From positions 18,941,789-19,005,788 of the forward strand of contig NW_024737042.1 of the NCBI RefSeq assembly GCF_018991925.1: a stretch of 64,000 nt of DNA. Reading direction: 5' to 3'. Both the position numbers and the translations under genes were made by a program. Shown in pieces: positions 24,037-35,077 of the stretch (within the stretch, counting starts at the first letter, position 1; the number at the start of each line of letters is the position of its first letter). Under the pieces are notes generated by a model, which saw only the letters and a program-made list of their open reading frames with translations, did not search any database and was not told where the DNA came from. Source of the DNA: Homarus americanus (taxonomy: Eukaryota > Arthropoda > Malacostraca > Decapoda > Nephropidae).

Positions 24037-25164
24037 ATGCAGCGGGTACTGTGTCGGCGACCCTTAAGTGCCGGAGACAAGGATTCGTGGTGTTTACGAC
24101 TAGACAAATATTCACAGATGTCTACCAATGAGAGTGATCCTCAAAGCGCCGCCAGTGAGTTTCTGGCCACCGCGGACAAACACTTCCGTCTGTCCACAAC
24201 AACAGATATCAACAGGTGTCCACCAATTACCTACTCTAGACGCTCTCTGTACCTTCTAAATCATGGGAACGGTCATCCTGATGGCAGTGTTATCGCACGA
24301 CATAAGTCACTGAACATATTCCATGCTCGTAGCCGTAGACAAGGCCGTCATAAACAAAAGCCTATTAGGACCATCACCTCCAGTAGAAAACCAGAGAAAC
24401 CTGCTCCTGACAGACCGTACCATTACCCTGAAGTTCAACGAATATGGTATTATCTCCCGTCTTTACTACTCTCTAACGTCACTTCCTTAGCTAATAAATT
24501 TGACGAATTGGTAACTACAGTCCGATCAGTCCCTGCCAACGTCGTTGCCATATGTGAGGCTTGGCAAATTGTTCCTGAAACGTGCCCTATTGAGGGATAT
24601 CAACTCTTTCATCACTTTCGTTCACATGGACGCGGAGGGAGCGTTGCTCTCTTCTGTCAAGATGAACTACGCCCGTCACGCCTGGTTGTTCAAGTCCCAG
24701 CTGATGTGGAGGCATTATGGGTACGGGTCGTGCCACGGGCTCATCCACGCCACATTACTTCTATCATATACTGTGTGGCATACCATCCACCTCGCTCACC
24801 CACCAGAGACACTCTTATCAATCACCTCATTATAACCTCAGACCACCTCAGAGTTAAGTACCCATGTAACAATCTTGTATTATGCGGGGATTATAACGAA
24901 ATTGACACCACTGATATCACGGCCGAGCTGCTACTATCACAAGTTGTGAACTTCCCCACACATGGTCGAAATACCCTTGACCTTATCTTAGCTGACTTAG
25001 CGGACCAGTATCAACCACCTCAACCATTGCCTCCTATCGGGTGTAGCACACACCTATCAGTGCTCTGGTCTCCAGCTGCCACTACCAGCCAAGTGCAGAG
25101 ACCATACATCAAGACCTACAGGCCGATTGCTGACTCTGCAGTGCCTCTCTTTGGCAGTGGATAA
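24037..25164 (+). pseudogene. LINE: leader and APE endonuclease domain
   Basis: A 375-codon frame. From about residue 140 it reads LLLSNVTSLANKFDELVTTV (opening strand of the APE fold with its Asn), VVAICEAW (catalytic Glu), RGGSVALFCQDEL, CGDYNEIDTTD (in place of the usual GDFN) and NFPTHGRNTLDLILADL. In the final block GCSTHLSVLW sits where an S-D-H triplet is normal, so the Asp of the catalytic pair is replaced. The first 140 residues lack a recognised domain, and the true start of the protein is uncertain. The endonuclease nicks the insertion site. The frame ends at a TAA at 25162-25164 after a shift, and RT text continues downstream. Confidence 0.8.
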
Positions 25165-26514
25165 GTCACCATCCCTGGAATGAAGTACTTAGTGTGGATG
25201 ACGTGGACACCAAATGGATAAATTATACCAACACCACACTGGATACCAACACCACCATGGAAGCTCACCACCACTTCTTCCTCGAGAAGTCCATCAGATC
25301 ACACCCAGATGACTTGCCCTGGATCAGACCTCGGATCAAAAGACTTATGCAGCAGACAGACAGCGCCTTTTATCTCAATGACCATAACCGATACAGGTCC
25401 CCTCGCAACCAAGTTGCAACACCTGAAGCAGACCAACAACAGTCAGTGGTATGGTAAGCTTAAAGAACTCTGTAGACTAAACAATAAGACACACCCCCTC
25501 TCCTTCCTTAGCCATCTCAATTATGTTGATGCAGCTGAGCAATCAAACAACCATTTCGCAACTATATGTCAGACGCTCCCCCGGCTTGACACAACCAGTC
25601 TCCCTGCTTACCTACCAGCCCCCCTTTCCCACTGACTTAGTAAAAGAATTTGAAGTAGCAAAACGTTTGGACAAACTGAAGTTAAAGCGCTCCACTACCC
25701 CCATTGACTAACCAATGAAACTTTACAAGGAGATCTCCTCGGAACTAGCTCAGGTCCCTATGCTCCATCATCAATGCTTCCCTCAGTCAAGCAAAAACCC
25801 CAGCTGACTGGATGACCTCATATGTGTCACCAGTGCCCAAGTCAACCAGCCCACAAACCTTAAATGAGCTACAACCCATTGCAATCACCCCAATACCCAC
25901 CTTCATCTGTAAAAGTTTCGTATTTGACTGGGCTTATGCAGATACTGCAGGCGCCATAGATCCTCAGCAATTTTGCAATATGAAAACTTCCTCCACCACT
26001 CACTGTCTTGTCAGCTTTCTCGACTATACAGTATATACCGCCACCTGGAAAAACGAAAAACGTTTGTGGATGTCGCCTTCATTGACTTTACCAAAGCATT
26101 TGACCAAGTCGACCACAATTTAATCATCAACAAAGCTATCGACCTCGGGTTTCGAAGAAGTGTTATACCATGGCTTACAGATTTCCTTAGTGACCGATGC
26201 CAAGCTGTACTCTTCCGAGGGGCTGTCCCCATTATTCAGTCACTCACCAGTGGCGTCCCTCAAGGCACCAAGATGGGACCGCTCTGCTTCCTTATGCTTA
26301 TCAATGATGCCTTAAGAGAAACCCCTGCTCGCTGGAAATATGTCGACAACTCCACCATTGCTATCAGTGTCAACAACTCGGCTCCCGACTATACCGCCCT
26401 CCGGGATTTATTGTACAGTCTTCAAAATTGGGCCACCAACAACCATACCAAGACCATGGTTATGCACATCAACCTCTCCTCCGACGTTGTCCGACCCCCT
26501 TCCATTACAATATA
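25165..26514 (+). pseudogene. LINE reverse transcriptase, frame-shifted and 3'-truncated
   Basis: RT text is spread over several frames: NEVLSVDDVDTKWINYT and DDLPWIRPRIKRLMQQTD (25170-25390), SPVPKSTSPQTLNELQPIAI (25827), VAFIDFTKAFDQVDHN (26070), SGVPQGTKMGPLCFLMLIND (26255) and WKYVDNSTIAIS (26335). The last is the catalytic box and reads YVDN rather than YVDD, so the second Asp is lost. The text stops at KTMVMHINLSSDVV and PPSIT near 26514, where Gypsy integrase sequence begins: the LINE is cut off there and lacks its 3' end. Confidence 0.82.
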
Positions 26515-27149
26515 ACATCACACAAACCTTCACAACCCCCTTCCATCCATCTTCAAATGGGTTGGTCGGGAGAGCAAATAGAAAAATTCTTGAGATTCTC
26601 CGACATGTGGTGAATCCAATGCATAGTTCGTGGTAGGATTGACTTCCACAAGTTTCAGCGTCCATCAATGGATCTATAAATAGCTTTACAGGCAAATTGC
26701 CATACTACATAATTAACGGTACCTATAAATGCTTGCCATATGCTCTACTAGCAGAAACCCCTCAACCTGTGTACAACATGGATGACTATGCCAAGAAGCA
26801 AATAAATGTTTTCACAAGCATTCATGGAAAAGTACGAAAACATTTAGCAGCCTCATGTGCTGAAATGATCTGCAAGCAACATAAAAAAGTTAAGTCTATA
26901 ACTCTAGAATTAGGGGACACAGTAATGATAAAAGCCCCGGAACGCACATCAAAACTCTCACCTAAATTTACAGGTCCATACGTGGTTAAAGAGAAAGAAC
27001 ATGGAAAGAAATTCCAAGTAGTTGCGCCAACGGCAAATTTCACAGATATAGTACATGTAGATAGGATGAAAAAAGTCGGCAGAGACTTAGTAGGGACTCC
27101 TAATGTAAATCAAATACATCCTACTTCTACTACAACAGATGCTCATTAA
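26515..27149 (+). pseudogene. Gypsy/errantivirus-like integrase, C-terminal half
   Basis: Starts abruptly inside the integrase core: FTTPFHPSSNGLVGRANRK (26528-26584). Here the residue expected to be the catalytic Glu (N-G-x-x-E-R) is Gly, codon GGG. After a stop near 26637, a 150-codon frame (26697-27149) has the C-terminal module ELGDTVMIKAPERTSKLSP, FTGPYVVKEKE (GPY/F motif) and VHVDRMKKV. The upstream gag, protease, RT and most of integrase are absent, so the element is 5'-truncated at the LINE junction. The env-like gene follows 81 bp downstream, as in env-bearing Gypsy elements. Confidence 0.82.
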
Positions 27150-27230
27150 AATATAACGATAGACAATTCATATCGTCAAAAAATACGATCAGCGAACAAA
27201 AATGGTTAATTATCCTCGCCTCTTTCAGAC

Positions 27231-28069
27231 ATGGTTTGGATATTACTACTCCTGTTGGTGTGGAGCGCAGTGACAACAGCCGCATCCCCAGCAGACGTCG
27301 TCAAACCCAGAGCTTTAGTTGCCCCACTCGGCAAAGTACTTGTAGTACAAGACGTTGTAACTGTCAATTACGAACTCCACGATTTAATGCGAATGCCAGT
27401 ACACCTGAGATCAATAACTGTCTACATTGAAACAGCTATGCAAACCCTGCAAGATCTCGAACAATCTACAATCTCTACAACACTCAGACAGACCATCTCA
27501 CTTCAGAACGACTGTATGAATAGTCTGCTCAGTCGAGTAAATCACTTCGAAGGAAAGCTCCCTATATCTCCTGAAGACGTCAGTAAGAATGTACATTTTC
27601 AGCGGCGTCAAAAACGTGGTCTATTTAATTTTGTTGGTTAAATAAGTAACACCCTGTCTGGTACGGCAACCGTCGAAGATATAGCTAAACTAGGGAATAG
27701 AATGAATGCAATTTCAGAAGCGGATAAGAAACAAAATAGGGCCATTGAACAGTCCTACAAGGCAGTACAAACTCTGATCTCTCACATGAATGCTATTGTA
27801 GACGAAACTAATCAACTAACACTCGTTCTCCAGGGATTCACACGGTCAGAATCTACACTGGAATGGCTACTCTGCTTTACAGAATATATGCATGCAGCTG
27901 AAGCCGTTGTACAAGCTTTCAAAGAAAACAACAGCAGGCTCATAGCTGATCTAGTGAATGCAGGGTTAGGTCCTGTTGATGTACAGTTGTTGCCAGTTGG
28001 TCAACTTATTGCCGCCTTACATATAGCTACAACTAAATATCATCTAACTCCTATCTTTCAGGAGCATGA
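27231..28069 (+). pseudogene. env-like (F-type) glycoprotein gene, 5' part
   Basis: The ATG at 27231 starts a frame with a strongly hydrophobic N-terminus (MVWILLLLLVWSAV), a signal-peptide pattern. Near residue 128 is a multibasic cleavage-type site, RRQKR, followed by GLFNFVG, a candidate fusion-peptide start. This arrangement is characteristic of errantivirus and baculovirus F-type envelope proteins, which act in membrane fusion at entry. A TAA at 27639-27641 interrupts the frame; the same phase reopens from 27642 as a helical, Gln/Asn-rich region. The gene is cut at 28069 by element 3 (target duplication CATGA). The downstream half is at 32168-33059. Assignment rests on these motifs and on its place after integrase. 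Non-functional. Confidence 0.78.
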
Positions 28070-28402
28070 TGTAGGCTATGTATATTCTGTATATGTATTT
28101 ATATTATGCTATGTATATTATGTATGTGCTCCATTTGTGTACTATTTATTCAGCCTAGCTAGTAGCGTGTGGCAATATATTTAAGATGTCCCACATGCCT
28201 AATTAATGTGCCTGGCGACGTATGGAAGCTGTTAATGTATCACTTGCCATATGACGTCTATAGAGCAGTTGACGAGCAGACAGGTTGAGGAGTGCTACTC
28301 CCCTTGTGTACATATCTCTTTTCCAGTAAATCGAACCTACAAAATTATACAGGTGTTTGTGTTCGCTCCTGTATATTGAACTTATTACCCAGAACACGAA
28401 CA
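28070..28402 (+). repeat. Element 3 5' LTR
   Basis: 333 bp, starts TGTAGGCTATGTATATTC and ends ACACGAACA. It matches the 3' LTR almost base for base, so insertion is relatively young compared with element 1. Confidence 0.92.
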
Positions 28403-28418
28403 TGGCGCAGTGAACCGG
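28403..28418 (+). promoter_or_regulatory. Element 3 primer binding site
   Basis: TGGCGCAGTGAACCGG directly follows the LTR. A start with TGG pairs with the CCA end of a tRNA. I cannot name the tRNA from sequence alone. Confidence 0.65.
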
Positions 28419-29008
28419 TTTTACTGGATAATTACGAGTGACAGTGCAAACTTTGTGGGAAAGCCGGCTTATGGACCCCTTGTCCTGTGTCAACCAACGC
28501 CCGCCACCCCTCCTCGAAGAATTTAGCAATTTTGAGCAGTGTCAGTGACAGTGATTTTCTGTGAAGTGTTTAGTGCATTGTGTGTTTCGTGCCACACATG
28601 TGTGACCTTGTTCTAAAGGATTCCCAAGGTACACGGCATGTTCTGGGCATTTGTAAGGAGTAGACTTGAGTACACCTCACCTCGCGAAGTCCAGAGGGTA
28701 ACTGGTGACTGTGAGTCGCCGCCTCTCCCTCCTCTCCCTCCCAGCGAGACGCTGCCCAAGGCGCGCACACACACACATACATGTACTAACACACTGACCG
28801 CGGCGATTGCCTTATATATATTTTATATATATAATCTACTTATCTGTGTATTTAATTAATTTTTTTGTCTGAGATCTTGTTGATACGACGGGCTGACCGG
28901 TCAACACTGATTTAAGACACAGTACACAGATAAAGTAGTTATGTCTCGTGCCTTACGTAGCCGTGGAGCCAGCGCCCGGATGAGTCAGTCGATGATAGCT
29001 CCGCAGAG
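28419..29008 (+). other. Element 3 leader
   Basis: Untranslated leader between PBS and gag. It contains short CA and CTCC-rich runs and no recognised frame. Confidence 0.6.
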
Positions 29009-30334
29009 ATGGATGACCAGGCTGACCATGACGCCCCAGCTACCACAACATTGCGCAGCCCTTCACCTCGATATTCAGCGTTGTCTCCAGAGACAATTGC
29101 TTTAATGAAGTTTATGAGAGATGAAAGGCGCGAGGATGAAGCTAACAGACGTGTGGCGGATGAACACAGAAGACAAGCAGAGGCAGAGAGAGACCACCAA
29201 CGGAGATTGGAAGACAGTGCACGGTTTGAAGCTTTGATATCTCGCCTCACTGTTAACCAAGCCCCTGGCTCTAACACTGCCTCGATACTGACTGGTTCAG
29301 ATACCTCATCAATGCTTCCTTCACGCCCCCCAGCCCCACCTAAAGCAGCAGCTCAAACACCGCCCATCTTGAAGCCTGATGTGAATTTCCAGACTTTTCG
29401 TGAATGGCGGCGACGGTGGACTGATTATGCTACAATGGTGGATCTCCAGAGTTTGTCACAGCCTAAACAACTCATCCAGCTGCGTATGTGCCTGTCCTTG
29501 GAAATTCAGCGTGTCTTAGAACATACGTTGCAGGTACCCCCAACCTCGTCGTTGTCTGTAGAGGAGGAACTGGACATCCTACAACGGCACATCAAAGGAT
29601 AGCAGAATGAAGCTCTGCGCAGGAGGGAATTGTTTAGCTGCAGACAGATGGAGGGTGAGACTTTTGACGAATTTTATGTACGTCTTAAGAGAGCCTCGGA
29701 AGAGGTAGATATACGTCTAGGCCACCACCAGCAGTGCGAGGAGACCCAGTTGAAGCAGGTGATCCTGATGGGTGTTAAGGACGAGGAACTTGTCCAACGC
29801 CTCACCTCCCTCGACTCTTCCTCTTCTCTCAAGGATGTGTTGACGATATGTCGCTCCTATGAGGCTGCCAGGTGTGCCACCTCTGCCATCCGAGCTCCCC
29901 CTACAGTTGTACGCGCTGTGTCCCGGTACAAGAAGGACAAGAAGTCTGCTCCTACGCCTTCACCCACCACGTCCACGCCCGGCTCATTTTGTAACAACTG
30001 TGGTAAGCAGCACGGAACACAGGTGTGTCCAGCTGCTGAGTCTACCTGCAACAGTTGTGACCGTAAGGGCCACTGGTCGCTCACAGTACGGTGCCCAGCT
30101 AAACGCGTCCAGTGCAATGTGTGCGGTCGTCTGGGCCACTATGACAAGTGTTGCCCTACCAACAAACCCAAGGGACAGCGTCGGCGGAAGCTTCAGCGCC
30201 CTTCCACCAGTGAGGGCCACCCACAGTCTTCCAATCAGAAGCATGACGACCCTGGACAACGCTCGAGCCGTATTAGGAGGGTGACTCCTCGCGTCCCAGG
30301 ACCAAAGTCCCCCAGTACATCAGTGTCATCGTGA
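29009..30334 (+). pseudogene. Element 3 gag
   Basis: Gag polyprotein that would form the particle and bind RNA. After a charged coiled-coil-like region (DERREDEANRRVADEHRRQA) it has the capsid text FREWRRRWTDYATMVDL. A TAG at 29600-29602 replaces the Gln codon that element 2 has at that place (VKG-QNEALRRR); reading continues in phase from 29603. Near the end are Cys-rich knuckles: CDRKGHWSLTVRC and CGRLGHYDKCC, with an upstream CNNCGKQHG block. The frame closes at 30334, overlapping the pol frame by four bases. In element 2 gag and pol are in one frame, so this shift is probably a mutation. Confidence 0.85.
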
Positions 30335-31827
30335 CCTACGGCAGTGTGTCATCCCGTCTTCAGATGTTGCCCGACACCGGCGCTGATGCTACAGTCATCG
30401 GTCCCCAGCATTTGCAATGCTTGGGGCTCTCTCCAAGCGATCTAGGACCGCCTCCCAAGGACCTCTGCGTCATGGCAGATGGTTCACAGATGGCCCCAGG
30501 CCTAGGTTCACTCTATGCACATGTCACCTTTGGCAACAGGTCGTGTCAAGCATGGATTGACGTGCATAATGGTGTCCCGACTCCTTTGCTGTCCTACAGA
30601 CATTGCCAAGAGTTGGCCATCATCTCCCAGGACTTCCCAACACCGATTCTCGAGGTAAAATACGCCAACAGGGTGCACGAAGGGAGTAGCAACTATCCTG
30701 CTGCCGCCTTACCCCTACCTCTGGCCAGTGACACCTCTCCTTTGGTAGTTGTCCCTGCTGCATCACGTCCCCACGTCTTGGCTCGCCTTCACGACAGTCA
30801 CCGTGGAGCTGAGGCCACCAAACGACGTGCACGACAGACTGTGTTCTGGCCCGGCATCAACTCCGACATCTCCAATGTTGTCCGTGCGTGTGAGCCCTGC
30901 CAAGTATTACAACCCAGCCAGCAGCAGGAACCCTTCATGAGTGACGACAACCCCACCCGCCCCTTTGAGTCTGTGTCGGCCGACTTTTTCTCTGTGTCAG
31001 GAAAGTCCTTCCTTGTTATCGTCGACCGTCTCTCTGGTTGGCCGGTTGTCATCAAGTGCGGTAATGACACGACGTCTGCCGCCACCATCAGCAAGTTCCG
31101 CCACTACTTCCGTGACGTGGGCGTTCCTGTACGCCTGCGAACCGACGGAGGGCCTCAGTTCACAAGCCGGGACTTTGCTGTGTTCCTTGACCGATGGGGA
31201 GTTCGGCATGTGTTGTCATCGCCCCATTACCCATAGTCCAACGGCCATGCTGAGGCTGCTGTCAAATCCCTGAAGCACCTCATCTTTAAGGTGGCCCCTT
31301 CTGGGAATATTGACTGCGAGGCCTTCGACCCGGGTCTTCTTAAACTCCGCAACACACCTAACTACACCGGACGCTCCCCTGCCCAGGTTTTGTATGGACG
31401 CCCCCTTCGTTCTTGTGTCCCTGCTCACCCCCAATCCTTCTCCAAGGAGTGGCAGGCTAAGACAGAGAATTGTGATCGCCGAGCCGCCGAACATGTTCAG
31501 GACGTCGTCGCCCGCTACAACGACCACGCCCGTCCTCTCCCCAGGTTGAGTGTCAGCACCCAAGTCCGTGTTCAGGACCCGACTTCGCTACGTTGGGACA
31601 AAGTAGGCGTAGTCATGGGTCTCGGTAGGTCACGGGACTACCAGGTGCGGTTACCCAGTGGTCGTGTGTGGTGGAGGAACCGCCGTTTTCTCCGCCCTGT
31701 AACAATGCCTTCTGCTAACCTCGCCACCAGTGTTGAGTCCCATACCCTTCCCAGTGATCTAGTCCCTCGACGCTCAGAACAGATCCAATTGAAAAGGTCC
31801 GCTCAAGACTTTGCTATGAGCATATAG
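30331..31827 (+). pseudogene. Element 3 protease fused to integrase (RT and RNase H deleted)
   Basis: The frame starts with a retropepsin, LPDTGADATVIG (residues 13-24). After LASDTSPL it jumps at about base 30745 to integrase text: HDSHRGAEATKRRARQ and CEPCQ (HHCC zinc motif), FESVSADFF (first Asp), LRTDGGPQF (second Asp). A TAG at 31234-31236 replaces the Gln codon of HYPQSNGHAEAA seen in element 2; the frame continues in phase with the catalytic Glu (NGHAEAAV), then a C-terminal VGVVMGLGRSRDYQV domain to 31827. Compared with element 2, the whole RT-RNase H part is missing without loss of phase. Such a copy would need RT in trans. Confidence 0.88.
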
Positions 31828-31839
31828 GGGGGAGGGAGG
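31824..31839 (+). promoter_or_regulatory. Element 3 polypurine tract
   Basis: AGGGGGGAGGGAGG directly before the TG of the right LTR, the plus-strand primer site. The tract overlaps the end of pol. Confidence 0.85.
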
Positions 31840-32167
31840 TGTATGTATATTCTGTATATGTATTTATATTATGCTATGTATATTATGTATGTGCTCCATT
31901 TATGTACTATTTATTCAGCCTAGCTAGTAGCGTGTGGCAATATATTTAAGATGTCCCACATGCCTAATTAATGTGTCTGGCGACGTATGGAAGCTGTTAA
32001 TGTATCACTTGCCATACGTCGTCTATAGAGCAGTTGACGAGCAGACAGGTTGAGGAGCGCTACTCCCCTTGTGTACATATCTCTTATCCAGTAAATCGAA
32101 CCTACAAAATTATACAGGTGTTTGTGTTCGCTCCTGTATATTGAACTTATTACCCAGAACACGAACA
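31840..32167 (+). repeat. Element 3 3' LTR
   Basis: 328 bp, TGTATGTATATTC to ACACGAACA, followed by the CATGA target duplication. Confidence 0.92.
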
Positions 32168-33059
32168 CATGAAGTGGAATATTAGTACCCCTTATTAGAG
32201 GCAACCTTAACACATTAGGAAATACTATTGCACATTCTACTAAAATCACAAAAAAATTGATGAATGGCACTTGGAGCCATTTCCATTGAAAGCGAATGAC
32301 GATATTTTGATTCAGAACAAACAAACTGAACTAAGAGTAGTATCAGAAGATTTTTCATTAGTTGCTGTGACTAAGTATGAAGTCCTAAATCATTGTAAGT
32401 CAACATACTTACACTTGCATGTATGTCCTGCGTATGCTTTCGCTTTCACACGGGCTGCAGAAGCTACATGTGAATTAGCTATAGTACAAAATAATGCCTC
32501 TACAGCTCTACAACAATGTGTATACACTCCAATACCACATAGGATAGTGTTTCACGCACATGTCAATAATGTGCAGTATTTCTAGTTCCCAAAACAAACC
32601 AATGTGGTACTTATATGCCAGGATGTAGGTAAAGATTTAGTAGTGGAAGGTTATTATATAGTACCAGACTATTGTGAAATTAGACAGTAATGCAATCATA
32701 ACCTTGCCTACTCGCCATCATCTTGCATTTGTCACAAATATTACTTCTGAACTGGTACCCATCCCATTTTTCACCTTAATATAAATTTCATCAGTCTTCA
32801 TATTGTTTCTGACAAGCTTAAACTTCTATCTTATATTAATGAAACACAGTTTCCTGACTTACAGGATTCTCTTCCTTTATACAGTATTTATCTTCCTGTA
32901 TAATCCTACCTGGTTTCATTATACTTACCATCATATTTGTCAGTTCCTTGATTGTTATGATAATTTGTTACAGAAAGATTTATTCTAGGTACACAATAGT
33001 TTCTAAGAGGACTTTTCGGAAGGAATTTCAAAAAAAGGTGCAAGAAGAAAAAGCTTAGC
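32168..33059 (+). pseudogene. env-like glycoprotein gene, 3' part
   Basis: Resumes after the CATGA duplication. A frame at 32271-32585 (residues include CKSTYLHLHVCPAYAF) gives the Cys-containing ectodomain. Further shifts follow near 32590 and before 32900. From 32903 another frame carries about 20 consecutive hydrophobic residues, then a basic tail rich in Lys and Arg, ending at TAG 33057-33059. This is a transmembrane anchor and cytoplasmic tail pattern, expected at the C-terminus of a fusion glycoprotein. Several frames and stops show that the gene is dead independently of the element 3 insertion. Confidence 0.68.
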
Positions 33060-33074
33060 TAAAGCATACTATAT

Positions 33075-33541
33075 TGTAACAAGGTTAGGCATACCTAGGA
33101 TTTAAACCATGAGGACTCGGTTGGAGGTGGCTGAGCGGTGTAACAGCATCATTTACATTAAATAAATATTCACCCAAATGTATAATACCAAATTATTCAC
33201 TAAGTTATTCAACAATGACTCAGTAGTTGTTCATGTTGTACATGCTGAGTCTATAACTTCATCAGGAATCAGGCGAGATCTAGCCCACTAAGCACAACAT
33301 ACCGCCTGCCGACTGCCCTTCTCACGGTTACAGAGGCTAGATTCTTATCACTAGTTACCGAGTGAACACCTCACTTACGTGTTCTCATATATAAGTGCAC
33401 TCAAGACACTTACCAGGAGAGAAATCACGATGCATTCTCTCCCAAACTAAGTACCTGTATAGATAGCCGCTTCAGCAATAAAGAAAGCCAGAACAAGTGT
33501 TTACATCAGCCCTGCCACTCAAGAGTTCCAAAACTATTACA
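33075..33541 (+). repeat. Putative 3' LTR of the env-bearing element
   Basis: Begins TGTAACAAGGTTAGGC shortly after the env stop and ends AAAACTATTACA, with AATAAAG near 33476 as a possible polyadenylation signal. A purine-rich run overlaps the env end (33031-33053). The partner LTR is outside the truncated copy, so the ends cannot be confirmed. Confidence 0.45.
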
Positions 33542-33559
33542 TATATTTGTGTGTCATAT

Positions 33560-33862
<303 letters not shown>

Positions 33863-34500
33863 CAAACACACTGAACACTGACAGTGTCTTCTCGCTTTGC
33901 AAGTAAACGTTTATTTTATGCGAATGTGTGTTTATATGGTCTTCAGTTTGTATGGATGAGTGCAAGTAATTATTTGCATTTAAACATCTATTTGTCTGAG
34001 TTTAAATGTATGTGTGGCGTCTACGTCACTGTGTATGTAATCCTGTACATTGTGTGTGTGTGAATTGCTATGTTGAGGCACTGGAACAAGTAGCCCCAAG
34101 ACGAAGGGCTGTCCCAGCATGGAGGGCCTGAGAATCAAGGCCAATGCTTAAGGAGGAGTTTGGGCCAGAAGAAAGTCCTGGCATGAGGAGCGCTCGATGC
34201 CTGCAGACAAGTTCTTCTCTGGTCACTTTGTTCCCTCTCAAATCTGTCTCGGGCGCTCTTCTCCACGATGGCTTTGTCCCAGTGGGTTTGTTTGTTGTTC
34301 TTTGGGGAAACTGGTTTAGCTGCTTGGGATGTGATAGATGAGGAGCGACTCTGCAGTGATCCGTGCTATAAACATTTTTATTCTCTCTGACACTCTCTCT
34401 TCCTATCTGTCTGTCTCTCTCCCAAACAAAATTATTTCAGGATCCTTTCCCTCATACAGTATTATTGGTGAATGTACAGGTTCGCTAAGTCTTTTGATTC

Positions 34501-34502
<2 letters not shown>
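33863..34502. other. No gene recognised
   Basis: Mixed sequence without a supported frame. Confidence 0.5.

Positions 34503-34555
<53 letters not shown>
34503..34555. repeat. (CT)n microsatellite
   Basis: About 26 CT units. Confidence 0.97.
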
Positions 34556-34558
<3 letters not shown>

Positions 34559-34647
34559 CTCTTACGGGTCTCTCACACAGATGATCCTCCACTCGGGTCT
34601 TCCGGGACGACTCTCACCCACACAAACATATAAGCAAGTAATTATGA

Positions 34648-34935
34648 AGGTTCTGTTGTTGTTGTCGTGGTTTTTGTTGTTGTGGTGGCGGTTATTGTTG
34701 TTGTTGTGATTGCTGTTACTGTGGTTGATATTGTTGTTGTTGTTGTTGTGGTGGTAGTGGTGGTGGTGGTGGTGGTGGTGGTTGCTGTTGTTGATGTGGT
34801 TGTTGTTGTGGTGGTGGTTGTTGCTGTGGTGGTTGTTGTTGTGTTGGTTGATGTGGTTGTTATTGTTGTTGTGGTTGTTGTTGCTGTTTTTGTTATGGTT
34901 ATTGTAGTTATCGTTATTATATTTGTTGTTGCAAT
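34648..34935. repeat. GTT/GTG-rich low-complexity tract
   Basis: Degenerate GTT, GTG and GGT triplets. Its frames translate to Val-rich strings and are not genes. Confidence 0.93.
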
Positions 34936-34959
34936 TTAATTAATTTTCACTATTTGTAA

Positions 34960-35049
34960 GTTAGGTTAGGTTAGGTTAGGTTAGGTAAAGATAGGTTAGG
35001 TTAGGTTAGGTTAGGTTAGGTAAAGATAGGTTAGGTTAGGTTAGGTTAA
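34960..35049 (+). repeat. Interstitial telomere-type (TTAGG)n
   Basis: Three blocks of TTAGG (five, five and three units or so) separated by two identical TAAAGATAGG spacers. TTAGG is the canonical arthropod telomere unit. The block lies internally between simple repeats and a foldback element. Confidence 0.92.
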
Positions 35050-35077
35050 ATTAAAACATAAGAATGAAGGATGATGG

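Larger units (their letters stand above)
28070..32167 (+). mobile_element. Gypsy element 3: LTR element lacking RT and RNase H
   Basis: Two LTRs (28070-28402 and 31840-32167, nearly identical; the left has five extra bases near its start) flank gag, protease and integrase. Both ends are TG...CA. The flanks carry CATGA at 28065-28069 and 32168-32172, a 5-bp target duplication. A TGG-starting PBS follows the left LTR and a polypurine tract precedes the right LTR. Protein similarity to element 2 (44194-50556) is obvious throughout, so both belong to one family. Inserted in an env-like gene. Internally deleted, hence non-autonomous. Confidence 0.92.

Noticed and set aside
24037..24450. LINE ORF1 nucleic-acid-binding protein
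   Set aside because: The first 140 residues before the endonuclease show no zinc knuckle, RRM or esterase motif, so no separate product is called.
27702..28184. 160-codon frame ending in Tyr/Val-rich hydrophobic residues, a possible membrane protein
   Set aside because: Its last 38 codons are the 5' LTR of element 3; the env-like text stops at 28069.
34667..34939. Val-rich 90-codon frame
   Set aside because: GTT/GTG low-complexity tract, no domain.
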